Source: Eikenella exigua
GTDB taxonomy: Bacteria; Pseudomonadota; Gammaproteobacteria; Burkholderiales; Neisseriaceae
Reading direction: 5' to 3'
DNA: 64,000 nucleotides
Assembly: GCF_008805035.1 (NCBI RefSeq)
Contig: NZ_CP038018.1
Span: 1,612,001-1,676,000, forward strand
Numbering within the stretch: position 1 is the stretch's first letter; every line of letters starts with the position of its first letter. Under the pieces are notes generated by a model. It had not been told where the DNA came from, searched no databases, and saw nothing but the letters and a program-made list of their open reading frames with translations. Positions 7,995 through 18,078 of this stretch are shown piece after piece. The position numbers were made by a program, and so were the translations under genes.

Positions 7995-9524
7995 ATGAGC
8001 ACACCGAATCTAACCCCTTCAACCGCGGCCAACCCTGCTACCACGCAGGCCAACAAAAACAAAATCCGCCGCAATTTAAAAACCCGCCATCTTTCGATGA
8101 TCGCCATCGGCGGCAGTATCGGCACCGGCCTGTTTATGGCCAGCGGCAGCGCCATCCACATGGCAGGCCCAGGCGGCGCATTGGTGGCTTATGCCGCCAT
8201 CGGCCTGATGGTGTATTTCCTGATGACTTCATTGGGCGAAATGGCCACTTATCTGCCGGTGTCCGGCTCGTTTTCCACTTATGCCGCCAAGTTTGTCGAT
8301 CCCTCGCTGGGTTATGCCCTAGGCTGGAATTATTGGTTTAGTTGGGTCATCACAGTGGCAGTAGACATTTCCATTGCCGCGCTGGTAATCACGTATTGGG
8401 AGCCGATGCGCTTTATGCCGCCTTGGGGCTGGAGCCTGCTGTTTTTCGGGCTGATTGTGCTGTTGAATATGTTGTCGGTAGAAGCTTTCGGCGAATCGGA
8501 ATATTGGTTTTCGCTGGTTAAGGTGGTTACGGTTGTCGTATTTCTCGGCGTGGGCATGCTGACGATTTTCGGTATTCTTGGCGGCGACTATGTGGGTCTG
8601 GCTAACTTTACCGTGGGCGACGCGCCGTTTTTAGGTGACGGTTTTTCAGGTAGCTTCTTAACCATGCTGGGCGTGTTCCTGATCGCCGGTTTCTCTTTCC
8701 AAGGGACGGAGCTGATTGGCATCACCGCCGGTGAATCAGAAAACCCGAAAGAGAGCATCCCGAAAGCCGTGAAACAGGTGTTTTGGCGCATCCTGATTTT
8801 CTATATCTTGTCGATTTTTGTGATCGGCCTGCTGATTCCATACACCAGCCCGGAGCTGTTGGGCGCGGAAAACGTGTCTGAGATTGCCAAATCACCGTTT
8901 ACGCTGGTGTTTGAGCGCGCTGGCTTAGCCATGGCGGCAGCGGTGATGAACGCGGTGATCCTCACGTCCATCCTCTCCGCCGGCAATTCCGGCATGTATG
9001 CCTCGGTGCGCATGTTGTATGCCATGGGCAAAAGCGGTATGGCGTACAAGAGCTTCCGCAAGGTAAACCGCTTCGGCGTACCGGTACGTTCGGTGCTGGC
9101 CACGGCAGCGGTGGTGCTGCTGCTGTTTTTAATCGAAATTTTCAACGACCACGCCTATGAATATATTCTGGCCGCTTCAAGCTTAACCGGCTTCATCTCT
9201 TGGCTGGGCATCGCCATCAGCCACTACCGCTTCCGCCGCGCCTATATCGCCCAGGGTTTTGATTTGAAAGACTTGAATTACCGCGCCAAATGGTTTCCCT
9301 TCGGCCCGCTGATCGCGCTGGTGTTGTGTGTGTTGGTGATTCTGGGTCAGGACACCGAGCTGGTGATGAGCGGCGAAATCGATTGGCAACGGATTGTGGT
9401 GACCTATATGGGCCTGCCCATATTCTTCGGTTTCTACCTCTACCACAAACTACGCTACCGCACCCGGGTGATTCCGCTTGAGAAAGTGGATTTGGGCGAC
9501 GAGGAAGAGGACGAAGACGAATAA
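7995..9524 (+). CDS. lysP: lysine-specific permease (APC family)
   Basis: 509-residue inner-membrane amino-acid permease with twelve predicted helices, closely collinear with E. coli LysP. Shared blocks include HLSMIAIGGSIGTGLF, GPGGALVAYAAIGLMVYFLM, GFSFQGTELIGITAGESENP and SAGNSGMYASVRMLYAMG. The N-terminal tail is longer than in E. coli and the C-terminus ends in an acidic run (EEEDEDE). A GGAGA ribosome-binding site lies about ten bases before the ATG. Lysine is the likely substrate by similarity. An imperfect DUS occurs in the frame near 8645. Confidence 0.88.
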   Translation: MSTPNLTPSTAANPATTQANKNKIRRNLKTRHLSMIAIGGSIGTGLFMASGSAIHMAGPGGALVAYAAIGLMVYFLMTSLGEMATYLPVSGSFSTYAAKFVDPSLGYALGWNYWFSWVITVAVDISIAALVITYWEPMRFMPPWGWSLLFFGLIVLLNMLSVEAFGESEYWFSLVKVVTVVVFLGVGMLTIFGILGGDYVGLANFTVGDAPFLGDGFSGSFLTMLGVFLIAGFSFQGTELIGITAGESENPKESIPKAVKQVFWRILIFYILSIFVIGLLIPYTSPELLGAENVSEIAKSPFTLVFERAGLAMAAAVMNAVILTSILSAGNSGMYASVRMLYAMGKSGMAYKSFRKVNRFGVPVRSVLATAAVVLLLFLIEIFNDHAYEYILAASSLTGFISWLGIAISHYRFRRAYIAQGFDLKDLNYRAKWFPFGPLIALVLCVLVILGQDTELVMSGEIDWQRIVVTYMGLPIFFGFYLYHKLRYRTRVIPLEKVDLGDEEEDEDE

Positions 9525-9583
9525 GCCCCATCATATAAAAGGCTACCTGAAAACGTAAGCCACCATAAAACCAAACACCCAAT

Positions 9584-9613
9584 AAAAAAGACTGCCCTCA
9601 GGCAGTCTTTTTT
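9584..9613. terminator. bidirectional terminator between lysP and rpoH
   Basis: AAAAAAGACTGCC, a CTCA loop and GGCAGTCTTTTTT form a strong intrinsic terminator with A and T runs on both sides, serving the convergent lysP and rpoH genes. Confidence 0.85.
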
Positions 9614-9620
9614 CATCCAC

Positions 9621-10472
9621 TTATTCTTCGCTCATAAAGCCGCGCAGTTTTTGAATAGCTTTGGCTTCTATCTGACGGATGCGCTCGGCGGAAACGCCAT
9701 ATTCAGCGGCCAGCTCGTGCAGGGTAAGGCCGCCGCCGTCTTGTAACCAGCGGCTTTCCAAGATACAGCGGCTGCGTTCGTCTAGCTGGGCGAGCGCATT
9801 TTGCAGGCCTTCGGTCTGCATAGCGTAGCGGGCTTTTTGGGCGATTTGCTGAGTGGGCTCGTTGCGGGTATCGGCCAACCAGTCGATGGGAGCGTAGCTG
9901 TCTTCTTCTCTGTCACTGTTGTCGGGCAGAAGGGCAATGTCTTTGCCGGTCATGCGCTGTTCCATTTCCAGCACTTCGTCCATTTTCACGCCCAAGTCGT
10001 CGGCGATGGTTTGCGCTTCTTCGGGCGAGAGGGCGTTCATGCTTTTACGCATGCTGCGCAGGTTGAAGAAAAGTTTGCGCTGCGGCTTGGTGGTGGCCAC
10101 GCGCACCATGCGCCAGTTGCGCAGGATGAATTCGTGGATTTCGGCCTTAATCCAATGTACGGCAAAGGAAAACAGGCGGGCACCGCGGTTGGGCTCGTAG
10201 CGTTTTACGGCTTTCATCAAGCCAATGTTGCCTTCTTGAATCAGGTCGGCTTGATTGAGGCCGTAGCCATCATAGCCACGCGCGATGGATACAACCACAC
10301 GCAGATGCGACAAGATCAGTTTCTTGGCGGCTTCCAGGTCACCTTGCAGCTGGCGTACAGCTAGGCTGTGTTCTTCCTCTGCGGTGAGCAACGGAATGCT
10401 GTTTACAGTGTGAATATATTGCTCCAAACTGCCGTGGCCGCTGGGGATGGGCAATGCAAATGCGTTATTCAT
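9621..10472 (-). CDS. rpoH: RNA polymerase sigma factor RpoH (sigma-32)
   Basis: Heat-shock sigma factor of 283 residues. Region 2 is clear (ADLIQEGNIGLMKAVKRYEP and FSFAVHWIKAEIHEFI), the RpoH box QRKLFFNLR is present at about residue 132, and the region 4 helix-turn-helix ends the protein (LHELAAEYGVSAERIRQIEAKA). An AAGGAATC ribosome-binding site precedes the start. The 190 bases upstream are AT-rich and probably hold its promoters. It directs transcription of chaperone and protease genes by family knowledge. Confidence 0.96.
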   Translation of the reverse strand: MNNAFALPIPSGHGSLEQYIHTVNSIPLLTAEEEHSLAVRQLQGDLEAAKKLILSHLRVVVSIARGYDGYGLNQADLIQEGNIGLMKAVKRYEPNRGARLFSFAVHWIKAEIHEFILRNWRMVRVATTKPQRKLFFNLRSMRKSMNALSPEEAQTIADDLGVKMDEVLEMEQRMTGKDIALLPDNSDREEDSYAPIDWLADTRNEPTQQIAQKARYAMQTEGLQNALAQLDERSRCILESRWLQDGGGLTLHELAAEYGVSAERIRQIEAKAIQKLRGFMSEE

Positions 10473-10664
10473 TGTCTTTTGATTCCTTTTAGTATTTTCT
10501 GCCGCCTTCGGCGGTATTTATCTCTTCTGTCTCTTTAGTTACGAGGGTGATTAAACACCCATACTGTGTGATTTTGGTTTACGATAGGTTAAATTTTGTA
10601 TTTTTTACATTTTAATTTATTTTCTATATTACCGTAAACAACGGCAACTTCGGGCAAACGGTAT

Positions 10665-12299
10665 CTATTTGCCCTCATATTGCGGCTCGGCACTTGGTTC
10701 GCTGCTGTTTTCAGGTAGCCTTTCCTCTGCGGCATCGGGAGCAGGTTTGCGCCGTGGCAAATAGCCGGCCAGCATCAGCAATACGGCCAAACACAACAAG
10801 CCACACACCAGGGGCAGCGAGCCGCCTATTTTCATATACGGGGTTTCGCCGCGATAACCTTCGATATTGCCTTCGAGCACGGTGCGGGTGTCGGGCGGGG
10901 CGAGTTTCACCACCTGGCCTTGCGGATTGATGATAGCGGTGGCACCGGTGTTGGTGGCACGTACCATGTAGCGGCCGAGCTCAAGGGTACGGGCTTGCGA
11001 TATTTGCAAATGCTGGTGGATGGCGTTGGAGCGGACAAACCAGCCCAGATTGCTCACATTGGCCAGGAGGCTGGCTTGTTTGGCAGAGGCAATCAGTTCG
11101 TCGCCGAAGCCGTCTTCGTAGCACACGTTAAACGCCACGTGCTGGTTGGCTAAAAGCAACGGAGCTTGGGCGCTGCCGCCACGGTCGAACCCGGCCAAAG
11201 GCATGTTCATCATGCGGTACAGCGGCTCGGAGATAGCAGGCAGGGGTTTATATTCACCGAAGGGAACGAGGTGGCTTTTGGCGTAAAACAGGATGTCGTC
11301 AGGGCGGTCGGGGTGGTAATTGCTTAAGTTGATCACAGCGTTCAGGTAGCCTGTGCGCTGCTGATTGTATTGGGCAATACCCATGGCGAGCGCGCTGCCG
11401 TTGCGCTGGGCTTCGTAGGCAAATTGGTCGAGGACGCCGGGATTATATTCCTGCAAATCCTGCCGCATCACGGGAATGGAGGTTTCAGGCAAGATAGTGA
11501 TGTCAGCATGGCTGTTGGCTACTTGATCATAGTAGCTTTGTATGGTTTCACTCAGATAGTCGGCATCCCATTTCAAAGTTTGCGCTATATTACCTTGCAC
11601 CAACGCCACGGTGGCACTGCTGCCGTCGGGCTCAGTGAAACGCACTTGGCGCAACTGCCAGCCGCCGGCGATAACACCGATGAGCAGCACAAGCGGTAAT
11701 GCCCGCCGCTTCCAACCTTGGTTGTGCAGCACCAGCACCAGCCATGCGCCGCAAAAGGCACACAGCAAAGTGAGCAAATGCACCCCGCCCACGGGAGCAT
11801 AACCGGCCAGCGGGGAAAAGTCGGCCACTTGGCTGTAGCCCAGCGCCCCCCAACCAAAGCCGGTAATCGCCCGCTCGCGGGCAAATTCGGCCAATGCCCA
11901 CAACACGGGCAGCAAAAGGCCAATACGCCAACCACGGGGTAGACGGGCTTTTTCCAGCAACCAGAAGCAAGCGGCAGGATAGAGCGCAAGGTAAGCTGGC
12001 AGCAGGATAGTGAGCGGCAGGGCATACAGATTGGGCAGGCCGGATATGTCGTGCAGCGCGGTGTGTATCCAATAGAACTGTGCGGCGTAGCCAACCAACC
12101 CGAAGCAATATGCGCCAAACACGCTGTTTTGCGGCCGCAGCTCGGTGAGCCGGATGAGGGCGCCGAACAGCAGCGGCATCAGCCAAAAATGGTAATACGG
12201 CGCAAAAGCCAGCGGCGTGGCGGCTGCCAGCAGCATCACCAGCGGCCAGTACACATAGCGCCGACTACACCAATCCTCAAATTTTGCAACCCAATTCAT
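10665..12299 (-). CDS. lnt: apolipoprotein N-acyltransferase
   Basis: Integral inner-membrane enzyme that adds the third acyl chain to lipoproteins. 544 residues, with several N-terminal membrane helices followed by the periplasmic nitrilase-like domain. The triad motifs are visible: glutamate in LPETSIPV, lysine in YAKSHLVPFGEYKP and cysteine in NVCYEDGFG. A final helix precedes a charged C-terminal tail. The start codon is preceded directly by a DUS (AGGCTACCTGAAAAC-ATG) with no normal Shine-Dalgarno. Its substrates include the several lipoproteins encoded in this window. Confidence 0.95.
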   Translation of the reverse strand: MNWVAKFEDWCSRRYVYWPLVMLLAAATPLAFAPYYHFWLMPLLFGALIRLTELRPQNSVFGAYCFGLVGYAAQFYWIHTALHDISGLPNLYALPLTILLPAYLALYPAACFWLLEKARLPRGWRIGLLLPVLWALAEFARERAITGFGWGALGYSQVADFSPLAGYAPVGGVHLLTLLCAFCGAWLVLVLHNQGWKRRALPLVLLIGVIAGGWQLRQVRFTEPDGSSATVALVQGNIAQTLKWDADYLSETIQSYYDQVANSHADITILPETSIPVMRQDLQEYNPGVLDQFAYEAQRNGSALAMGIAQYNQQRTGYLNAVINLSNYHPDRPDDILFYAKSHLVPFGEYKPLPAISEPLYRMMNMPLAGFDRGGSAQAPLLLANQHVAFNVCYEDGFGDELIASAKQASLLANVSNLGWFVRSNAIHQHLQISQARTLELGRYMVRATNTGATAIINPQGQVVKLAPPDTRTVLEGNIEGYRGETPYMKIGGSLPLVCGLLCLAVLLMLAGYLPRRKPAPDAAEERLPENSSEPSAEPQYEGK

Positions 12300-12301
12300 G
12301 T

Positions 12302-12399
12302 TTTCAGGTAGCCTTGATAAAGAAGCGGCATTATATAGCTAAATCATCGCGGCATGGTGTTTTCAGGTAGCCTTTTCTGGCTGGAGGCTACCTGAAAAC
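12302..12399. repeat. three DUS between lnt and coaD
   Basis: One DUS at 12302 and an inverted pair at 12360-12399 lie in the divergent lnt/coaD intergenic region. The pair can fold as a hairpin. Confidence 0.7.
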
Positions 12400-12518
12400 G
12401 CAATGGCTGAAGATACTGAGTAACGACCTCAACCTACACAACCTACCAAAATAAACTTGCGCTGCCGCAGCAAGCGGGGTAGGCTTCGCCCGTTTTTAAT
12501 TTGTTGCATGCACCACCC

Positions 12519-13034
12519 ATGAAACCACATCACCGCCGCGCCGTTTACGCCGGCAGTTTCGATCCCCCCACCAACGGCCACCTGTGGATGATCCGCCAAG
12601 CGCAGGCCATGTTTGACGAACTTATCGTAGCCATCGGCACCAATCCCGAAAAGCAGGCCACCTATACACTGGAAGAGCGCAAAGCCATGCTGGTGGACAT
12701 CACCGCCGAATTTCCCAACGTGTGCGTTACCCAGTTTCATAACCGCTTTCTGGTTGATTTCGCCGATAGTATCCAAGCCGATTTCGTGGTGCGCGGCATC
12801 CGCAGCGGCTCCGACTACGAATACGAACGCGCCATGCGCTACATCAACGCCGACCTGCAGCCGGCCATCACCACTGTTATCCTGATGCCGCCACGCGAAT
12901 TTGCCGAAGTATCGTCCACCATGGTCAAAAGCATGGTCGGCCCGCAAAACTGGCAGAAAACCATCCGCCGCTACATACCTGATGCCGTGTACCGCAAAAT
13001 ACTAACCGACCACGGCTGCTCGCCTGAGGATTGA
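12519..13034 (+). CDS. coaD: phosphopantetheine adenylyltransferase
   Basis: Transfers AMP from ATP to 4'-phosphopantetheine, the fourth step of coenzyme A synthesis. 171 residues. The nucleotidyltransferase motif GSFDPPTNGHL starts at about residue 11, RGIRSGSDYEYE is central and SSTMVKSM is near the end, all typical of CoaD. The ATG at 12519 fits the conserved MKPHHRRAVYAGSFD start; upstream in-frame TTG codons exist but add nothing conserved. Confidence 0.95.
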   Translation: MKPHHRRAVYAGSFDPPTNGHLWMIRQAQAMFDELIVAIGTNPEKQATYTLEERKAMLVDITAEFPNVCVTQFHNRFLVDFADSIQADFVVRGIRSGSDYEYERAMRYINADLQPAITTVILMPPREFAEVSSTMVKSMVGPQNWQKTIRRYIPDAVYRKILTDHGCSPED

Positions 13035-13140
13035 TTGTCCGCCATCCGCCTCTCAAGGTAGGCCACCTGAAAACGGTATTACCGGCAGAACAGTCATGCT
13101 CTCCTTGCCTCAGTCTTTTCAGGTAGCCTTAGCTGCCAAG

Positions 13141-13174
13141 AAAAATAAAGCACGATTACATCGTGCTTTATTTT
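13141..13174 (-). terminator. atp operon terminator
   Basis: AAATAAAGCACGAT and ATCGTGCTTTATTTT flank a three-base loop 20 bases after the atpC stop. It is a strong intrinsic hairpin with a T-run on either strand, so it may also serve coaD. Confidence 0.85.
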
Positions 13175-13194
13175 CGTTCGTCAAACCGGTTGGT

Positions 13195-13620
13195 TTAGCG
13201 CTTATTTTTAATACGCAGGTAATTGAGAGCTTTCAGTTCGGCCAGCGCAATTGCCAACGCTGCCTGAGCTTTAGCCATTGACTCATCATCTTTGGCATGT
13301 TTCACGCCGGCTTCTGCAGCTTTTCGGGCCTCCTCTGCCCGCGCCTGATCCAGCTCGGCACTACGCACAGCCACGTCAGCCAAAATCATGATTTTGTGCG
13401 GCTGCACTTCCAGAATACCGCCGGAGATAGCCACCAAAACCTCTTCTTCCTGCTCCGGCACCTGCAAACGCAGCACACCGGGGCGCACCAAGCTCATAAT
13501 CGGCTCGTGGCGCGGGTAAATACCGAGCTCGCCGTTTAGGGTCGGCACCACGGCAAAGCTGGCTTCACCGGAGTAGATGCTCTCCTCGTTGCTGACCACA
13601 TCAACCTGCATGATATTCAT
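13195..13620 (-). CDS. atpC: ATP synthase F1 subunit epsilon
   Basis: Last gene of the atp operon; 141 residues. The N-terminal beta-sandwich (MNIMQVDVVSNEESIYSGEA) is followed by the alpha-helical hairpin (ELDQARAEEARKAAEAG). Epsilon is part of the central stalk and inhibits ATP hydrolysis. It lies 10 bases after atpD. Confidence 0.96.
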   Translation of the reverse strand: MNIMQVDVVSNEESIYSGEASFAVVPTLNGELGIYPRHEPIMSLVRPGVLRLQVPEQEEEVLVAISGGILEVQPHKIMILADVAVRSAELDQARAEEARKAAEAGVKHAKDDESMAKAQAALAIALAELKALNYLRIKNKR

Positions 13621-13630
13621 GCTGCATTCC

Positions 13631-15028
13631 TCAGTTCAGGGTTTTGGCTTTTTCCACGGCCTCTTCGATGCCGCCCACCATATAGAAGGCCTGCTCCGGC
13701 AGATGGTCGTATTCGCCGCTCAGAATAGCTTTGAAGCCGGCCACGGTATCACGCAGCGAAACGTATTTGCCGGGTGAGCCGGTAAACACTTCTGCCACGT
13801 GGAAAGGCTGCGACAGGAAACGCTGGATCTTACGGGCACGCATCACAGTCATCTTATCCTCGTCAGATAACTCGTCCATACCCAAAATGGCGATGATGTC
13901 GCGCAACTCTTTATATTTCTGCAAGGTAGATTGCACGCCACGAGCCACATCATAATGTTCCTGGCCGAGCACCATTGGATCGAGCTGGCGAGAAGTGGAG
14001 TCCAGCGGGTCTACCGCAGGATAGATACCAAGGGAGGCAATATCGCGGCTCAATACTACAGTCGCATCCAAGTGGGCAAACGTAGTGGCGGGAGACGGGT
14101 CGGTCAAGTCGTCGGCCGGCACATATACGGCTTGGATAGAGGTAATGGAGCCAGTTTGGGTGGAAGTAATACGCTCCTGCAAACGACCCATTTCTTCAGC
14201 CAACGTCGGCTGATAACCCACGGCAGAAGGCATACGGCCAAGCAGGGCGGATACTTCTGTACCGGCCAGGGTATAGCGATAAATATTGTCCACAAAGAAC
14301 AATACGTCACGACCTTTGCCGTTTTCGTCTTTTTCGTCACGGAAGTATTCAGCCATCGACAAACCGGTTAGAGCAACACGCAGGCGGTTACCAGGCGGCT
14401 CGTTCATCTGGCCGTACACCATGGCCACTTTATCCAACACGTTGGAGTCTTTCATTTCGTGGTAGAAGTCATTGCCTTCACGGGTACGCTCGCCCACGCC
14501 GGCGAATACGGAGAGACCACTGTGCGCTTTTGCAATGTTGTTAATCAGCTCCATCATATTCACGGTTTTGCCCACTCCAGCACCACCAAACAGACCCACT
14601 TTACCACCTTTGGCAAACGGGCAAAGCAAATCAATCACCTTAATGCCTGTTTCCAACAATTCGGTAGTACTAGAGAGTTCGTCGAACTTAGGTGCAAATT
14701 GATGAATAGCACGGGTATGTTCAGAACCGATAGGACCTTGCTCGTCCACAGGGTTACCCAAAACATCCATGATGCGACCCAGGGTAGCTTTACCCACCGG
14801 CACAGTAATCGGTGCACCAGTATTTTGCACGGCCACGCCGCGTTTCAAACCGTCTGTACTACCCATCGCAATGGTGCGGACAACGCCGTCGCCAAGCTGC
14901 TGTTGCACTTCTAGTGTCAAATCGGTATCGACCAGTTTGAGTGCATCGTAAACACGTGGAATAGCGGTACGCGGAAACTCCACATCGACTACCGCACCAA
15001 TAATTTGTACGATTTTGCCTTGGTTCAT
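13631..15028 (-). CDS. atpD: ATP synthase F1 subunit beta
   Basis: Catalytic subunit of the F1 head, 465 residues. Walker A GGAGVGKT is near residue 150, GERTREGNDFYHEM is present, and the catalytic-site segment ALLGRMPSAVGYQPTLAEEMG and DELSDEDK (DELSEED type) are intact. It is the seventh of the enzyme's eight structural genes, after atpG. Confidence 0.98.
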   Translation of the reverse strand: MNQGKIVQIIGAVVDVEFPRTAIPRVYDALKLVDTDLTLEVQQQLGDGVVRTIAMGSTDGLKRGVAVQNTGAPITVPVGKATLGRIMDVLGNPVDEQGPIGSEHTRAIHQFAPKFDELSSTTELLETGIKVIDLLCPFAKGGKVGLFGGAGVGKTVNMMELINNIAKAHSGLSVFAGVGERTREGNDFYHEMKDSNVLDKVAMVYGQMNEPPGNRLRVALTGLSMAEYFRDEKDENGKGRDVLFFVDNIYRYTLAGTEVSALLGRMPSAVGYQPTLAEEMGRLQERITSTQTGSITSIQAVYVPADDLTDPSPATTFAHLDATVVLSRDIASLGIYPAVDPLDSTSRQLDPMVLGQEHYDVARGVQSTLQKYKELRDIIAILGMDELSDEDKMTVMRARKIQRFLSQPFHVAEVFTGSPGKYVSLRDTVAGFKAILSGEYDHLPEQAFYMVGGIEEAVEKAKTLN

Positions 15029-15068
15029 TTATCTATCCTAAATATTCAAATCTGCCTGCTCTACCCAC

Positions 15069-15947
15069 CTATACTGCAGCAGCACCGGCTACAATTTCCG
15101 ACAATTCAGTGGTAATCGCTGCCTGACGGGATTTGTTGTAAATCAGGCGTAATTCCTTAATTGCATTACTTGCATTATCCGTAGCGGCCTTCATTGCCAC
15201 CATGCGGGCAGACTGCTCGGAAGCCATGTTCTCACACAAAGCCTGATACACTACCGATTCTAAATAGCGGCGCACCAAATATTCCAGCACCAAAATTGGC
15301 GATGGCTCATAGATATATTCTCGGCCATATTCTTCTGCTTCCGATATTTCGTTCAGCACATTGTGACCGATAGGCAGCAAGATCTCTAAGTTCGGCTCTT
15401 GGCACATAGTATTGATAAATCTAGAATACACCAAGTGCACAATATCCAAGCCACCATCAGCATAACGTTGAAACGCTTCAGTCAGCGAACCAAGCAACAC
15501 TTCCATCTTCGGGGTATCGCCCAAACTTACCGCACTGGCCACTACATTGAGGCCAGCACGATTACAAGCAGCCAACCCTTTGCTACCGAAGCAGATAACT
15601 TCCACTTCCACACCCTGCTGCTGGTATTCTTGCACTTGTCCGAAAAACTTCTTTAGCAAGTTGGCATTCAACCCGCCACACAAGCCTTTGTCGGCAGTAA
15701 TTAAGATGAAGCCGGCACGCCGAATGTTTTCCCGACTTTCCAAGATTGGCAACTGCTTATGCTCGGTTTCTACCTGTGCCAAGTGACTCATCACCACGCG
15801 CACTTTCTCGGCATAAGGCCGTGCCAAATGCATTCTGTCCTGCGTTTTCCGCATTTTGGAAGTCGACACCATCTGCATGGCTTTGGTAATCTTCTGTGTA
15901 TTCTGTACACTGCGGATTTTCGTGAGGATTTCTTTCCCTACTGCCAT
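15069..15947 (-). CDS. atpG: ATP synthase F1 subunit gamma
   Basis: Rotor shaft of the F1 head, 292 residues. The N-terminal helix (MAVGKEILTKIRSVQNTQKI) and the conserved C-terminal helix (SNAIKELRLIYNKSRQAAITTELSEIV) are both present. It is encoded between atpA and atpD with short spacers. Confidence 0.97.
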   Translation of the reverse strand: MAVGKEILTKIRSVQNTQKITKAMQMVSTSKMRKTQDRMHLARPYAEKVRVVMSHLAQVETEHKQLPILESRENIRRAGFILITADKGLCGGLNANLLKKFFGQVQEYQQQGVEVEVICFGSKGLAACNRAGLNVVASAVSLGDTPKMEVLLGSLTEAFQRYADGGLDIVHLVYSRFINTMCQEPNLEILLPIGHNVLNEISEAEEYGREYIYEPSPILVLEYLVRRYLESVVYQALCENMASEQSARMVAMKAATDNASNAIKELRLIYNKSRQAAITTELSEIVAGAAAV

Positions 15948-15971
15948 TTCAGACTTTTCCTTTTCTGCGGT

Positions 15972-17519
15972 TTAGGCCGAGTAATTGCGAGAGGCTTTAA
16001 ATGTATTTATGGCTTCAGTCAAGACTTGCTCGTTCTCATCACTCATTACGCCTTGCTGATTTATTTGATCCAACATATCGGTGTGCTGCGTGCGCACATA
16101 GCCTAAGAAATCAGCCTCAAATGCCAATGCCTTGGATACTGGCACATCCTCGTAAAAGCCTTTGTTAATTGCCCACAAGGTCAAAGCCATCTCAGCAATA
16201 CTCATTGTGCTGAATTGTTTTTGCTTCATCAATTCAGTAACCACTTCACCGTGTTGCAGCTGTTTGCGGGTAGCTTCATCCAAATCAGAAGCAAATTGAG
16301 AGAATGCAGCCAATTCGCGATATTGAGCCAAAGCCAACCGGATACCTCCACCCAATTTCTTGATAACCTTAGTTTGAGCGGAGCCACCTACACGCGATAC
16401 AGAAATACCTGCGTTAATGGCCGGACGAATACCTGAGTTGAACAAATCAGTTTCCAAGAAAATCTGGCCATCAGTAATAGAAATCACGTTAGTTGGCACA
16501 AAAGCAGATACGTCACCCGCTTGGGTCTCGATAATTGGCAATGCAGTCAACGACCCGGTTTTGCCTTTTACTTCGCCATTTGTGCGCTTTTCCACCTCAT
16601 CGGCATTGATACGTGCAGCACGCTCCAACAGGCGGCTATGTAGATAGAATACGTCACCCGGATAAGCTTCGCGACCAGGCGGACGACGCAACAGCAAAGA
16701 AATTTGACGGTAGGCAACAGCTTGTTTAGACAAATCATCATATACAATCAATGCATCTTCGCCACGATCGCGGAAATATTCGCCCATTGTGCAGCCGGAA
16801 TATGGGGCAATGAATTGCAGTGCAGCTGCTTCGGAAGCAGTTGCTGCCACCACGATGGTATGCTCCATCGCGCCATGCTCCTCCAGTTTGCGTACCACAT
16901 TGGCAATAGAAGAGGCTTTTTGGCCAATTGCCACATAAATACAGATAACACCAGTACCCTTTTGATTAACAATCGCATCCAACGCAACAGCTGTCTTACC
17001 GGTTTGGCGGTCACCGATAATCAATTCGCGCTGACCACGACCAATCGGCACCATGGAATCCACCGATTTCAAACCAGTTTGCATCGGCTGATCCACGGAT
17101 TGACGCGCAATTACACCCGGAGCGATTTTCTCAATCGGCGCAGTTTCTTTAGTGTTAATTGGGCCTTTGCCGTCAATCGGTTGCCCCAACGCATTCACTA
17201 CGCGGCCAACTAGCTCACGACCAACCGGTACTTCCAAAATACGGCCGGTACATTTGACTTGATCGCCTTCTTTAATGTGCTCGTACTCGCCCAATACAAT
17301 CGCACCAACCGAGTCACGCTCCAAGTTCATGGCCAAACCGAAAGTATTTCCGGGGAACTCTAACATCTCACCCTGCATTACATCCGATAATCCGTGCACG
17401 CGCACGATACCATCGGTCACAGAAATCACACCCCCATAGGTGTTGGCTTCTTGCTTTACATTCAGGTTCTCAATTTTAGATTTTAATAATTCACTGATTT
17501 CAGCAGGATTAAGCTGCAT
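15972..17519 (-). CDS. atpA: ATP synthase F1 subunit alpha
   Basis: Non-catalytic nucleotide-binding subunit of F1, 515 residues. Walker A GDRQTGKT is near residue 170, VVAATASEAAALQFIAPYSG follows, and the end is complete (INTFKASRNYSA). An AGGAG-type ribosome-binding site precedes the start. Confidence 0.98.
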   Translation of the reverse strand: MQLNPAEISELLKSKIENLNVKQEANTYGGVISVTDGIVRVHGLSDVMQGEMLEFPGNTFGLAMNLERDSVGAIVLGEYEHIKEGDQVKCTGRILEVPVGRELVGRVVNALGQPIDGKGPINTKETAPIEKIAPGVIARQSVDQPMQTGLKSVDSMVPIGRGQRELIIGDRQTGKTAVALDAIVNQKGTGVICIYVAIGQKASSIANVVRKLEEHGAMEHTIVVAATASEAAALQFIAPYSGCTMGEYFRDRGEDALIVYDDLSKQAVAYRQISLLLRRPPGREAYPGDVFYLHSRLLERAARINADEVEKRTNGEVKGKTGSLTALPIIETQAGDVSAFVPTNVISITDGQIFLETDLFNSGIRPAINAGISVSRVGGSAQTKVIKKLGGGIRLALAQYRELAAFSQFASDLDEATRKQLQHGEVVTELMKQKQFSTMSIAEMALTLWAINKGFYEDVPVSKALAFEADFLGYVRTQHTDMLDQINQQGVMSDENEQVLTEAINTFKASRNYSA

Positions 17520-17528
17520 GAAACTCTC

Positions 17529-18074
17529 CTAATTTATCATGGCCGTATACAGGTTTTTTAACTTCCCTTGCACGGACAAGTCTAAAACTTTATCTCCAAC
17601 TTCAATTTTGATACCACCAATCAGCTCGGGCACCACTTTTAAGGTAGCCTTCAGCTTGTGGCCAAATTTCTGCTGGCAATCGCTCACCACCTTGGCAAAC
17701 TGTCCTTCACTCATCGGGAAAGCACTGTAAATTACGGCCTTCTGTATATGGTCTTTTGCCAATACCAGTACTTGGTATTGGTTATAAACTTCCGGCAAAA
17801 CGAACAACCTACCTCCTTCAGCCAGCACATACAGGAAGCTTTTGAAAGCTACATGTTGTGGCGTATGGATACCGTCAAGTAATCCAATCAAAGTATCTGC
17901 CTTCTGGTGGGGTGCAATGCCGGCATCGTCCAGCAATGTGGCAAGTTTAGGTTGGCCGACAGCCCACGCCAAATCTTTTAGCTTCTCCAGCCAAAGTTCG
18001 ACTTGACTTTTTTCAGACGCCAATTCAAATAAGGCTTTAGCATACGGCCTGGCAATAGTGGCAAGTTCAGCCAT
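17529..18074 (-). CDS. atpH: ATP synthase F1 subunit delta
   Basis: OSCP-like peripheral stalk subunit, 181 residues, linking the b subunits to the F1 crown. The typical start MAELATIARPYAKALFELA and the C-terminal IGGIKIEVGDKVLDLSVQGKL are present. It lies four bases from atpF, as expected for coupled translation. Confidence 0.96.
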   Translation of the reverse strand: MAELATIARPYAKALFELASEKSQVELWLEKLKDLAWAVGQPKLATLLDDAGIAPHQKADTLIGLLDGIHTPQHVAFKSFLYVLAEGGRLFVLPEVYNQYQVLVLAKDHIQKAVIYSAFPMSEGQFAKVVSDCQQKFGHKLKATLKVVPELIGGIKIEVGDKVLDLSVQGKLKNLYTAMIN

Positions 18075-18078
18075 AGTT

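Noticed and set aside
17640..17650. AAGGTAGCC in atpH as a possible DUS
   Set aside because: Lacks the TTTCAG part; only a chance partial match.
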